In this document: one piece after another, positions 26,767-35,643 of the stretch
Numbering within the stretch: the first letter of the stretch is position 1
Layout: each line of letters begins with the position of its first letter
From: Thiohalocapsa sp. PB-PSB1
Lineage (GTDB): Bacteria; Pseudomonadota; Gammaproteobacteria; Chromatiales; Chromatiaceae
Direction of reading: 5' to 3'
DNA length: 64,000 nucleotides
Assembly (NCBI GenBank): GCA_016745215.1
Contig: CP050890.1
Coordinates: forward strand, 4,278,001 to 4,342,000
Made by a program: the position numbers and the translations under genes
The notes under the pieces: model-generated
Databases searched by the model: none
Told to the model about the DNA's origin: nothing
Seen by the model: only the letters and a program-made list of their open reading frames with translations

Positions 26767-27908
26767 AAAAGACACCCACTTTGATTCCCGGATCCGCTCG
26801 CGCGCCTCGCTCTGGCGCGCTTGCACCTGGGCGAACTCGGCTTCGGCTGCGACCAGCGCATTCAGGGCCGCGGCAATGCGCGCCTCGAAGTCCGGCGGAC
26901 GCCCGAGTGGGCGTGGCACGCGCGCTTCGAACTGCTGCTGCGCGGCGCGCTCCGCTCGGCCTGCCATTGGGCCTGTGCGGCCAGCACTTGGTCCTCGGCC
27001 TATCGAACGTCGCGCGCCAATGCCAAGGAGGTGGCTTTCGACACCTCGTGTTGGCCGTGAAAGAGATCCGGAGAATGATGCGCACCGAGATCCGTTTCGG
27101 CATGCCGGCGCAGGGCCTTGGCTTCGTCGGCGGTGCTCTGAATCACCTCCACGACGAGGCCCGTGCAGGCCTCTTCCAGCGCCGCCGTCCAGTCGCCGCA
27201 GAGCGATCCGCGGGCGTACCCCTCCAGCAGAATGAAGTTCGACACCGGCTCGATGGCCACCAAGCAGACCCCAGGATGGAACGTTTCATCCTCGCACCGT
27301 CACTTGCCGAGGCGCCATGCCCTCGCCAAGTGTCGTGCGCGCCTCAGCCTCCGTGACCAAGGCCGCTTCCAGGGCCGCATTGAGCTTGTGTTGCGCGCCG
27401 TCGCTCACCCTGACCAAGGCGGAAAGCCCGCTTAGCTCTAGAAATTCACTCACCAGCCGGGTGCCCGCAACCCGATACTGAGTGCGCCGCTATCACCATC
27501 CGGTGCAACCACGACATCCCCTCCGGCATGCGTACGAACCCCACCAGATCGGCTGGCGCATCCTCAGGCGGTTTCTCGTGGCACCCCTCCAGCAGGGTGC
27601 TGCATGCCACGCCCAGAGCGGCAGCCACCTCGCGTTGCGTCTCGCCGGCTGCCAATCGTGACTCGGCAGCAGCGATGTGTTCGGCTTACTCCAAGCGCGT
27701 GCGCCGCGTCACGACCCGATCCCTCGCCCGGGTAGCGCAGCGCCGATGTATGGTCTATAGTCAAGCCTGGCAGAACCTTCGTACATCTTTCCGAATCCTC
27801 GGTGAATTTGCACCTCCAAGGGTACGAAATGATGAGGGTTCTGCCAAATACCCGCACACCGATTACCAGACTTTAGGCTCGGACTTGGCCGGAATTACGA
27901 GCAAGGCC
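26767..27908 (-). pseudogene. IS-A derivative, copy B (decayed, 3'-truncated)
   Basis: It runs from AAAGACACCCACTTTGATTCCCGG to the right end CTTGGCCGGAATTACGAGCAAGGCC. The transposase sequence matches copy C but has several frameshifts (near 27210, 27290, 27330 and 27470) and lacks the C-terminal half. It shares its left breakpoint (ACTTTGATTCCCGGATC) with copy C at 34466, so both come from one truncated ancestor. Confidence 0.8.
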
Positions 27909-28122
27909 GATTTTCCCGAAAAGGCACTGAGAGGGGTCGAGGAAACATCGACTCAAACCGGTCTTCGCGTCACTGCTCGCATCCTCGATAAAGTCTACGA
28001 GCTGGGGCGTAAATGCTCCAACAGATTTCGCGAAATCAGGGATCAATTCATTTGCATCGACCCGGTTCTCGGGGATTGGAACTATATTGTCGATGCGAAT
28101 GGAGTAAACGGAAAATATGTAT
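27909..28122 (+). pseudogene. 3' remnant of an ISAzo13 transposase gene
   Basis: About 210 bp align with the last 70 codons of the ISAzo13 transposase at 33110-33330 (KALRAVEETS..., VLGDWNYIVDANGV). IS4-type copy 2 inserted just before its stop region. The sequence resumes at 29578 with ATGTATAACTTATTTTTG, as in the intact copy at 33323. Confidence 0.88.
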
Positions 28123-29577
28123 CAATACCTTCGCCAAAAATTAGCGCCAAAAATTAGGTGGGCGACAGCCCGAGGTGATAGGTTATCCAGTTACTAATCC
28201 GAAGACCTATTCCCTCAGGAGGCTATCGCCCATGCCCGACATTATGCTGATCTTGAGCTGCTTAAGCCAGAGCGTAGATAAGACGAGCCTTGGCCGTTTG
28301 GGTTGCGTTGTGGAAGGGCTGTTGGCGATGACGGGGCGGGTAACGATGCGGGGGCTATCGCGCTGGACCGAGCGCGGGGGAAGCTATCGGACGCTGCAGC
28401 GGTTGTTCAACACCACGCTCAGTTGGGGCCAAGTGCATTGGCTGGTGATTCGCCAGCACCTGCTGGGCGACGAAACGCACTGGTTGCTGGCGGGCGATGA
28501 AGTGGTGGTGAGCAAATCGGGCAAGAAGACCCACGGTCTGGATCGTTTTTTCTCCTCGGTGGTTGGCAAGACGATCCCGGGGTTGTGTTTTCTGAGCCTG
28601 TCGTTGATTAGCGTGCAACGGCGCTGTTCGTACCCATTGCGCCTGGAGCCGATTCTCAAAGAGACGGCCGCGAGCTGCCCGAAAGCGTCCAAAGCGGGTC
28701 GGGGTAAGGACCGAGGGCGGCCGAAAGGTAGCCGCAATGGCAATCGCCGGGAGGTGAGTCTGTCGCCCTATTTGCAGTTCGTTCAAGACCTTCTGCGCCA
28801 GGTGCTGGCACTGGTGTGCCAGACGCTGACGGTGCGTTATTTCGTCTTCGACGGGGCCTTCGGCCATAATCAAGCGCTGCAAATGGTCCGTCGCACGGGC
28901 TTAGAGTTGATCAGCAAATTGCGCCACAACAGCGCGCTGTATCTGCCCTATGACGGCCCCTACGCCGGGCGCGGCCCGCGGCGCAAGTACGGCAGCAAGC
29001 TCGATTATCAACACTTGCCGCCGTGCTTTCTCAAAGCCACTTCCGTGGAAGGACAGGTTCATACGGCCATCTACCAACTGCCCGTTTGGCACAAAAAATT
29101 CCCCGACCGGCTCAATGTCGTGATCCTCGTCAAGACCAACCAACGCACCGGTGCCCAGGCCCATGTCATCCTTTTCAGTAGTGATCTTGAGTTAGGCTAC
29201 GAAGCGCTCATCGATTACTATCGCTTGCGCTTCCAAATCGAGTTCAACTTCCGAGACGCCAAACAGTACTGGGGCTTGGAAGACTTCATGGTGATCAAGC
29301 CAACGCCGGTCTACAACAGTGCCAACCTGGCGATGCTGATGATCAACCTGTCCCAGATCCTGATGCGACCGGTGCGCGAGCACTGTCCGAGCTTTAGCGT
29401 CAATGACCTCAAAGCCCACTTCCGCGGCCGGAAATACGTCCTGGAGGTGTTAAAAATGCTTCCGGAAATGCCCGAAGCAAATATTATTGACCAAGCCCTT
29501 GAGCAGGCTGCAAATCTGGGGCGGATTAATCAAGAACTTAGTGCAGCATGAGATCGGGTCATTTGGCGAAGGTATTG
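28123..29577 (+). mobile_element. IS4-type insertion sequence, copy 2 (inverted relative to copy 1)
   Basis: 1455 bp with ends CAATACCTTCGCCAAA and TTTGGCGAAGGTATTG. ATGTAT lies on both sides (28117-28122, 29578-29583), while the empty site AATATGTATAACTT is visible at about 33322-33335. This proves a 6-bp target duplication. Confidence 0.93.
28232..29551 (+). CDS. IS4-type transposase (DDE_Tnp_1), copy 2
   Basis: 439 residues, start ATG 28232 behind AGGAGG. It is the same protein as copy 1 except Tyr for Asp in RGGSYRT, His for Gln in DETHWLL, Asn for His in FGHNQAL and Gln for His in VEGQVHT. All catalytic regions are intact. Together with copy 1 it forms an inverted pair around about 1.4 kb of dead IS material. 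Confidence 0.92.
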   Translation: MPDIMLILSCLSQSVDKTSLGRLGCVVEGLLAMTGRVTMRGLSRWTERGGSYRTLQRLFNTTLSWGQVHWLVIRQHLLGDETHWLLAGDEVVVSKSGKKTHGLDRFFSSVVGKTIPGLCFLSLSLISVQRRCSYPLRLEPILKETAASCPKASKAGRGKDRGRPKGSRNGNRREVSLSPYLQFVQDLLRQVLALVCQTLTVRYFVFDGAFGHNQALQMVRRTGLELISKLRHNSALYLPYDGPYAGRGPRRKYGSKLDYQHLPPCFLKATSVEGQVHTAIYQLPVWHKKFPDRLNVVILVKTNQRTGAQAHVILFSSDLELGYEALIDYYRLRFQIEFNFRDAKQYWGLEDFMVIKPTPVYNSANLAMLMINLSQILMRPVREHCPSFSVNDLKAHFRGRKYVLEVLKMLPEMPEANIIDQALEQAANLGRINQELSAA

Positions 29578-29706
29578 ATGTATAACTTATTTTTGCACAG
29601 TTACTAAGCTCTTCGACGTGACCGGTTTCCTGAACTTCATTGTTTACCGCCTCGGGCGTATTCCAATTGTGGCTAAGTCAACGACTCTGCTAAGGCAGAG
29701 GCCATT

Positions 29707-30627
29707 GTGAAATTGCCTAACATTACTGCAATAGTGCTAACTAAGAACGAGTCACAGCATCTCGCTCGTTGCCTCGCAAGTCTCGACGGTGTTGTATCAT
29801 CGATCTTGGTTGTGGACAGCTTCTCCACTGATGATACTGTTGATATTGCTCTAAAGTTTGGTGCCACAACACTTTCTCATGAATGGGTCAACTATGCTAC
29901 TCAGTTCAACTGGGCAGTTAACCAGTTAGACGGCGACACAGAGTGGGTTTTACGAATCGATGCGGACGAGTATGTAACGAGAGAGCTAGCGACCCAGATT
30001 ATTAAGCTAGCAGGACATGATCTGTCCGGAATCAATGGTTTGGTCGTGCGGCGTCGTATGAGGTTCCAAGGTGTAGATATTAGACATGGTGGCCTTTTCC
30101 CAATATCCGTATTGCGTATTTTCAGGTTTGGTGCTGGCGAATGTGAAAATCGATGGATGGACGAGCACATTAAAGTAACTGGCCAAGTTATTAAGCTATC
30201 TGGCGAAATTGTTGACGACAACCTGAATACATTGACCTGGTGGACAGATAAACACAACAGATATGCCAGTCGCGAAGCTGTTGATATCCTTAATCTCAAG
30301 TATCAGTTCATGCCTCATGATTCGGTTGCAGATCTCCGAAGAGGGGGGCAGGCTGGATACAAAAGGTGGCTGAAGGAAAACGTATATAGTCACATTCCGC
30401 CAGGCTTCCGCGCAATGTTGTATTTCGTTTATAGGTATATTTTCCGCGGTGGCTTTTTAGATGGTCGTATCGGAGGGGGGTTTCACATACTTCAAGGTTT
30501 TTGGTATCGCTACCTAGTTGATCTCAAAGTATTGGAAGTAGAGCGGTACTGCGAAAAAAAGAACGTAGATATAAAAGTCGCTATCGATGCGGTGCTCGGG
30601 ATACAGATAGATGGCGACCACCAGTAA
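29707..30627 (+). CDS. GT2 family glycosyltransferase
   Basis: A 306-residue GT-A transferase: ITAIVLTKNESQHLARCL, ILVVDSFSTDDTVDIA, the metal-binding WVLRIDADEYV, and a C-terminal hydrophobic region near YFVYRYIFRGGFLDGR. It is related to the GT2 at 5689 but clearly diverged. The start is a GTG with AGAGG upstream. Base composition is AT-richer than the flanking IS and the main chromosome, a sign of transfer. It lies alone between IS4-type copy 2 and ISAs1 and probably belonged to a polysaccharide cluster now scattered. Confidence 0.88.
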   Translation: MKLPNITAIVLTKNESQHLARCLASLDGVVSSILVVDSFSTDDTVDIALKFGATTLSHEWVNYATQFNWAVNQLDGDTEWVLRIDADEYVTRELATQIIKLAGHDLSGINGLVVRRRMRFQGVDIRHGGLFPISVLRIFRFGAGECENRWMDEHIKVTGQVIKLSGEIVDDNLNTLTWWTDKHNRYASREAVDILNLKYQFMPHDSVADLRRGGQAGYKRWLKENVYSHIPPGFRAMLYFVYRYIFRGGFLDGRIGGGFHILQGFWYRYLVDLKVLEVERYCEKKNVDIKVAIDAVLGIQIDGDHQ

Positions 30628-30888
30628 ACCAGTAAGTATCAATGTATCAATTCATTAACAGTCAAATCATCTTGACTTCATGATTCTTCTAAATAGTCTG
30701 CTCCGCACCATTGAAAAAGACGCCATCAAGTGAGAGCATAATAGCCGATTATTCATGTTCAATGGTAATGCACGATGAATGAGTTCCCAGGCTATGACGC
30801 AGGGCAAACGCATCTAAAAATATTTAGAAAACAATGTGTTATGATGGCGAAAATTGAAGATCATATGATTTAATAGAGGGTTATTAAA
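30628..30888. other. Intergenic region upstream of ISAs1
   Basis: AT-rich DNA without a recognised gene. GAGGGTTATTAAA before 30889 is the ribosome site of the ISAs1 transposase; the left IS end was not placed with certainty. Confidence 0.5.
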
Positions 30889-32049
30889 ATGGGAATGATC
30901 AGACCTATAAATGAAGAGGAAAAAGACACGACAATCGCCGGTCATTTTTCCGATCTGAACGACCCCCGTATCGACAGGACAAAAAGGCATAAGCTGGCTG
31001 ATATCATAACGATAGCGATTTGTTCGACGTTATGTATGGGAGAGAGCTGGGATGCGATGGAGGAGTTTGGTCAAACCCATGAACAGTGGTTGCGGAAGTT
31101 TTTGGAATTGCCCAATGGGATTCCCTCGCATGACACGTTCAATCGTGTATTTGCCCGTATTGACCCCGATCAATTCCGAACCTGTTTCATCTCCTGGGTG
31201 AAGTCGATAGAGCCGAAGTTTGATGGGGATATTATACCGATCGATGGGAAAACGGTGCGCAGATCTCATGATAGAGCTAATGGAAATAAGGCAATTCACA
31301 TGGTGAGTGCGTGGGCTTGTCACTCATCGCTCGTATTGGGTCAACTCAAGACCGAAGAAAAATCAAATGAAATTACAGCGATACCGAAATTGTTGGATTT
31401 ACTGGAGATCAAAGGCTGTGTAGTCAGTATCGACGCGATGGGATGCCAAAAGAAGATTGCGGAGAAAATTGTTGAAAAACAAGCAGATTGGGTATTTTCA
31501 TTGAAAGGCAACCAGAGCACTTTTCATCAAGATGTCATCGCTTGGTTCGAATCGGTCGATCTCGACCAATGCTGCCGGGATGCGAGTGTTTTTCTTGAAA
31601 CGAAAGAGAAAAACCATGGTCGCCTGGAGACGCGTCGGTATTATTATTTCACTGATCATTCCTTAGGGCATTACGCGGAACAATGGAAAGGTTTCCGGGG
31701 TATCGGGATGGTAGAGTCGATTCGAGATGATGGAAAAAAAGTGACCACGGACCGGCGCTATTTTATTGCTAGCCTGTCAGGCGATGTTAAACGATTTGCC
31801 CAAGCGGTTCGCTCTCATTGGGGAATTGAGAATTCACTGCATTGGGTTTTGGATGTGTCCTTTTCCGAAGATGCCAATCGAACGCGAAAAGGTCATGCAC
31901 CTGAAAACTATGCCATCCTACGACATATTGCACTCAATATTCTCAGGAAAGATACGACCTCAAAGAAAAGCATTAAATTAAAGCGACTCCGTGCCGGCTG
32001 GGATACGGATTATCTTGAGCAGTTACTTGATGTCCTACAAGCGGCCTAA
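30889..32049 (+). CDS. ISAs1-family transposase
   Basis: A 386-residue DDE transposase of the ISAs1/H-repeat type. It starts with an N-terminal FSDLNDPRIDRTKRHKL region. Next come Asp in IIPIDGKTVRRSHDR, Asp in VSIDAMGCQKKIAEKI, and Glu in HWGIENSLHWVLDVSFSEDANR. Length is full. Only one base separates its stop from the ISAzo13 start, so its right IS end is missing or fused. Confidence 0.92.
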   Translation: MGMIRPINEEEKDTTIAGHFSDLNDPRIDRTKRHKLADIITIAICSTLCMGESWDAMEEFGQTHEQWLRKFLELPNGIPSHDTFNRVFARIDPDQFRTCFISWVKSIEPKFDGDIIPIDGKTVRRSHDRANGNKAIHMVSAWACHSSLVLGQLKTEEKSNEITAIPKLLDLLEIKGCVVSIDAMGCQKKIAEKIVEKQADWVFSLKGNQSTFHQDVIAWFESVDLDQCCRDASVFLETKEKNHGRLETRRYYYFTDHSLGHYAEQWKGFRGIGMVESIRDDGKKVTTDRRYFIASLSGDVKRFAQAVRSHWGIENSLHWVLDVSFSEDANRTRKGHAPENYAILRHIALNILRKDTTSKKSIKLKRLRAGWDTDYLEQLLDVLQAA

Positions 32050-32050
32050 A

Positions 32051-33331
32051 ATGGGAAATTTAGATGCGTTTGCCCTGGGCTATGACGCGACGCACGAGGA
32101 GATGATGCGGCTCTGCTTTCGCTCTTTGCCGGAGGATCATCGCCGCCGCTATGCGGCGGTCGAAGCATTGAAGATCGGCTACGGAGGTGTGGCTTACGTG
32201 GCAAAGGTGTTAGGGATGAGTCGACGGACGATCTATACCTGCATCCGTGAACTGGAGAAGATGGGCGATGATCGGGATCATCCCCAGCGTTCTAGTGGTG
32301 AGGCCAATCGGGTGCGCCGTCGCGGTGGCGGGCGTCGGCCGATGCTCGACGATGACCCGCAGTTAGCCGAGACACTGCATGAGGTGCTAGAAGCCCATAG
32401 CGCGGGTAGCCCGACGGATCCTGGTGTACGCTGGATTGACCTGAAGCCCGTGCAACTGGCGCAGGAACTGAGTGGGCAGGGCGTGAGGATCTGTCGCAAC
32501 ACCGCAGCCGTTTGGCTGGATCAGGCCGGCTTTCGCCGCCCTGCCCTACGCAAAGAATTGATCACCGGCGCGGTTGACTCGCAGCAGCGCGACAAACAGT
32601 TCCGTCACATTGCGGCACCGCGACGACTGGCGCGCCAGCGTGGCGTGCCAATGTTGAGCATCGATACGAAAAAGAAGGAACTGCTCGGTACCCTGCACCG
32701 GCGTGGGCAGTGTGACAGCACAGGCATGCAGGACGTCTACGATTATGATTTCCGCCACCTCGCCGACGGTGTCTTGGTTACGCACGGAGTCTATGACAGC
32801 GTACGCAATGTCGGTTTCCTCACGCTCGGCACCTCGCGTGAGACCAGTGCTTTTGTTAGTAACGCCATTGCGCTGGCCTGGGAACAGCACTTCCGTCCAC
32901 TCGATCCCGATGCTACCGAAGCGTTGCTGCTGTTCGACTGCGGTGGTGCCAATGCAGCGCGTTCCCTGCGTTTCAAAGAAGACCTCATCGCACTCTCCGA
33001 GCGACTCGGCGTGCGTCTGCGCATTGCTCACTACCCGCTTTACACCTCGAAGTGGAATCCGATCGAACATCGCCTATTCAGCCAGGTTGAACATCGTTGG
33101 AGCGGCGTGATAGTGGATTCCCCCGAGAAGGCACTGAGAGCGGTTGAGGAAACATCGCCTCGAACCGGTCTTCACGTCACCGCTCGCATCCTCGATAAAG
33201 TCTACGAGCTGGGGCGGAAATGCTCCGACACATTTCGCAAAATCAGTGATCAATTCATTCGCATCGACCCGGTTCTCGGGGATTGGAACTATATTGTCGA
33301 TGCGAATGGAGTAATCGAAAAATATGTATAA
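32051..33331 (+). CDS. ISAzo13-family transposase
   Basis: About 426 residues from ATG 32051. An N-terminal helix-turn-helix (VAYVAKVLGMSRRTIYTCI) is followed by Asp in MLSIDTKKKELLGTL, Asp in LLLFDCGGANAARSL and Glu in KWNPIEHRLFSQVEHRW. The upstream extension to 31991 overlaps ISAs1 and is not needed. The gene looks intact. A 3' fragment of a second copy lies at 27909-28122. The element's left end cannot be seen because ISAs1 abuts it. Confidence 0.9.
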   Translation: MGNLDAFALGYDATHEEMMRLCFRSLPEDHRRRYAAVEALKIGYGGVAYVAKVLGMSRRTIYTCIRELEKMGDDRDHPQRSSGEANRVRRRGGGRRPMLDDDPQLAETLHEVLEAHSAGSPTDPGVRWIDLKPVQLAQELSGQGVRICRNTAAVWLDQAGFRRPALRKELITGAVDSQQRDKQFRHIAAPRRLARQRGVPMLSIDTKKKELLGTLHRRGQCDSTGMQDVYDYDFRHLADGVLVTHGVYDSVRNVGFLTLGTSRETSAFVSNAIALAWEQHFRPLDPDATEALLLFDCGGANAARSLRFKEDLIALSERLGVRLRIAHYPLYTSKWNPIEHRLFSQVEHRWSGVIVDSPEKALRAVEETSPRTGLHVTARILDKVYELGRKCSDTFRKISDQFIRIDPVLGDWNYIVDANGVIEKYV

Positions 33332-33408
33332 CTTATTTTTGAACGATTACCAGGCGTACTCAAAATGTCACCACGTCACCTTAAAATGGCTGGAAAGGAT
33401 AAGTTGAA

Positions 33409-34341
33409 ATGACCTCGTTTAACCTAATTGAACGTGATGGTTGTCCGTTATGTAGCTTCCATGACGCATCAGTGTTTATAGCGTTTCCAAAGATTCCAGT
33501 TGTCCGCTGTTGTCAATGTGGATTTATTTATTCTAGAAATATTCTTGCAGGAAAAGAAATAGAGGCTTATTACGAAAATGGCTTTGGTAGCAGGAGACAT
33601 ATGCAAGGCCAGATAGTGAATTCAAAAATTAACTCGATGGCCTTAGAGCGCCTTGTAGACTTGCAAAAAATCAGAAAGATGCTTGATGTTGGAACAGGAT
33701 ATGGTTTTCTGTTAAGAGAGCTTGCCAGTCGCTACGATAAGTTGAATGCTGTCGGCGTAGAACTATCCCGACAAGAAGCAGAATTCGCCAATAATGATTT
33801 GGGATTAAATGTGATTAACTCCCCTCTCGGTGATTCCGATTTAACCAAAGATTTCTTTGATTTAGTTACTGCGTTTGAAGTAATTGAGCATACACCTTAT
33901 CCAATTAAATTTATTTTGGAATTAACTGAGTTCGTAAACTCTGGTGGCTACCTACTTATTATGACTGATAACTTTGACAGCCGCATGGCCAACTCTCTAG
34001 GAGCAGGATTTCCGAAATGGATTCCGCACTCTCACATCAGTCACTTTTCGCCTTTAACATTAAGGAAAGCCATCGAGAAGACAAAAAAACTTGAAATAGT
34101 TGAATCAATGTCCTATACGCCATGGGAAGTCTTGCTGAGGAATGCATATTACAAACTGCGCGGAATAAAAAAAGAGCCTTCAGAGGTTTTTGATTTGACC
34201 ACTACATTATGCACGGAAATGCAGGGAACATATAAGCTTTTTGCAATAAGAAACTTGTTTAATAGACTTTGGGCCAGAAAAGCCCTTAGCAGAAAAATGG
34301 ACGGAGACTTAATGTACTTCTTATGTAAAAAGATCGCCTAA
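33409..34341 (+). CDS. Class I SAM methyltransferase with N-terminal Cys pairs
   Basis: A 310-residue protein. The N-terminus has CPLC and CCQCGFIY, a probable zinc site as in sugar C-methyltransferase-like families. The SAM loop is MLDVGTGYGFLLREL (about residues 92-106), followed by FFDLVTAFEVIEHTPYP. Such enzymes often act on nucleotide sugars or lipid-linked glycans. GGATAAG precedes the ATG. Low GC and IS neighbours point to horizontal origin. The substrate is unknown. Confidence 0.85.
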   Translation: MTSFNLIERDGCPLCSFHDASVFIAFPKIPVVRCCQCGFIYSRNILAGKEIEAYYENGFGSRRHMQGQIVNSKINSMALERLVDLQKIRKMLDVGTGYGFLLRELASRYDKLNAVGVELSRQEAEFANNDLGLNVINSPLGDSDLTKDFFDLVTAFEVIEHTPYPIKFILELTEFVNSGGYLLIMTDNFDSRMANSLGAGFPKWIPHSHISHFSPLTLRKAIEKTKKLEIVESMSYTPWEVLLRNAYYKLRGIKKEPSEVFDLTTTLCTEMQGTYKLFAIRNLFNRLWARKALSRKMDGDLMYFLCKKIA

Positions 34342-34452
34342 CAAAGGCTCTTTCAGATTTCATTTCGAAGTATAGTACAATAAAAACAACACATTATCGA
34401 CTCCAATGTTGACGCGAAGATGCATAAATATGGGAATCAGCCCAAAAAAAGT

Positions 34453-35612
34453 AAAAAGGACACCCACTTTGATTCCCGGATCAGCTCGCGCGCCTCGCTT
34501 TGGCGCGCTTGCGCCTCGCCTGGGCGAGTTCGGCTTCGGCTGCGACCAGCGCCTTCAGGGCCGCGGCAATGCGCGCCTTGAAGTCCGGCGGACGCCCGAG
34601 TGGGCGTGGCACAAGCGCTTCAAACTGCTGCTGCGCGGCGCGCTCGGCCTGCCATTGCGCCTGTGCGGCCAGCACTCGTTCCTCGGCCTGTCGAACGTCG
34701 CGCGCCAATGCCAAGGAGGTGGCTTTCGACACCTCGTGTTGGCCGTGAAAGAGATCCGGAGAATGATGCGCACCGAGATCCGTTTCGGCATGCCGGCGCA
34801 GGGCCTTGGCTTCGTCGGCGGTGCTCTGAATCACCTCCACGGCGAGGCCCGTGCAGGCATCGTCCAGCGCCGCCGTCCAGGTCGCCGCAGAGCGATCCGC
34901 GGCGTACCCCTCCAGCAGAATGAAGTTCGACACCGGCTCGATGGCCACCAAGCAGACCCCCGGATGGAACGTTTCGTCCTCGCACACTGTCACTTGCCGA
35001 GGCGCCATGCCCTCGCCAAGTGCCGTGCGCTGCGCCTCGGCCTCCGTGACCAAGGCCGCTTCCAGGGCCGCATTGAGCTTGTGTTGCGCGCCGTCGCTCA
35101 CCCCGACGAAGGCCGAAAGCCCGCTCAGCTCTAGAAATTCACTCACCAGCCGGGTGCCGCCCGCTGCCCGCAACCTGATACTGAAGTGCGCCGCTATCAC
35201 CATCCGGTGCAACCACGACATCCCCTCCGGCATGCGTACAAACGCCACCATACCGGCTGGCGCATCCCCAAGCGGTTGCTCGTGGCACCACTCCAGCAGG
35301 GTGCTGCGCGCCACGCCCAAAGCGGCAGCCACCTCGCGTTGCGTCTCGCCGGCTGCCGACCGTGACTCGGCAGCAGCGATGTGTTCGGCCTGCTCCAAGC
35401 GCGTGCGCCGCGTCACGACCCGATCCCTCGCCCGGGTAGCGCAGCGCTCATGTAGGGTCTATCGTCAAGCCTGGCAGAACCTTCGTACATGTTTCCGAAT
35501 CCTCGGTGAATTTGCACCTCCAAGGGTACGAAATGATGAGGGTTCTGCCAAATACCTGCACACCGATTACCAGGCTTTAGGCTCGGACTTGGCCAGAATT
35601 ACGAGCAAGGCC
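34453..35612 (-). mobile_element. IS-A derivative, copy C (left end AAAAGGACACCCAC)
   Basis: The right end TTGGCCAGAATTACGAGCAAGGCC is intact. The left end is AAAAAGGACACCCACTTTGATTCCCGGATC, fused to the middle of the transposase gene exactly as in copy B. The element is therefore a deletion derivative present at least twice. Confidence 0.75.
34481..35416 (-). pseudogene. IS-A transposase, N-terminal 300 residues (DUF6399-like)
   Basis: This is the best-preserved N-terminal part of the family. It has a helix-turn-helix (REVAAALGVARSTLLEW), CEDETFHPGVCLVAIEP (candidate Asp 1), HAETDLGAHHSPDLFHGQHE (candidate Asp 2), and a coiled-coil-like segment (VRQAEERVLAAQAQWQAERA). It stops after RPLGRPPDFKAR... 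at the derivative's left breakpoint, so the Glu-bearing C-terminus seen in copy A is missing. It cannot be an active transposase alone. Confidence 0.75.
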
Positions 35613-35643
35613 GATTTATCCTTATTCGTTAGGCATGTTGTCT

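Noticed and set aside
25294..29577. Composite transposon bounded by the two IS4-type copies
   Set aside because: Each copy has its own different target duplication (ATTAAA, ATGTAT) and the interior holds only dead IS pieces, so they arrived separately.
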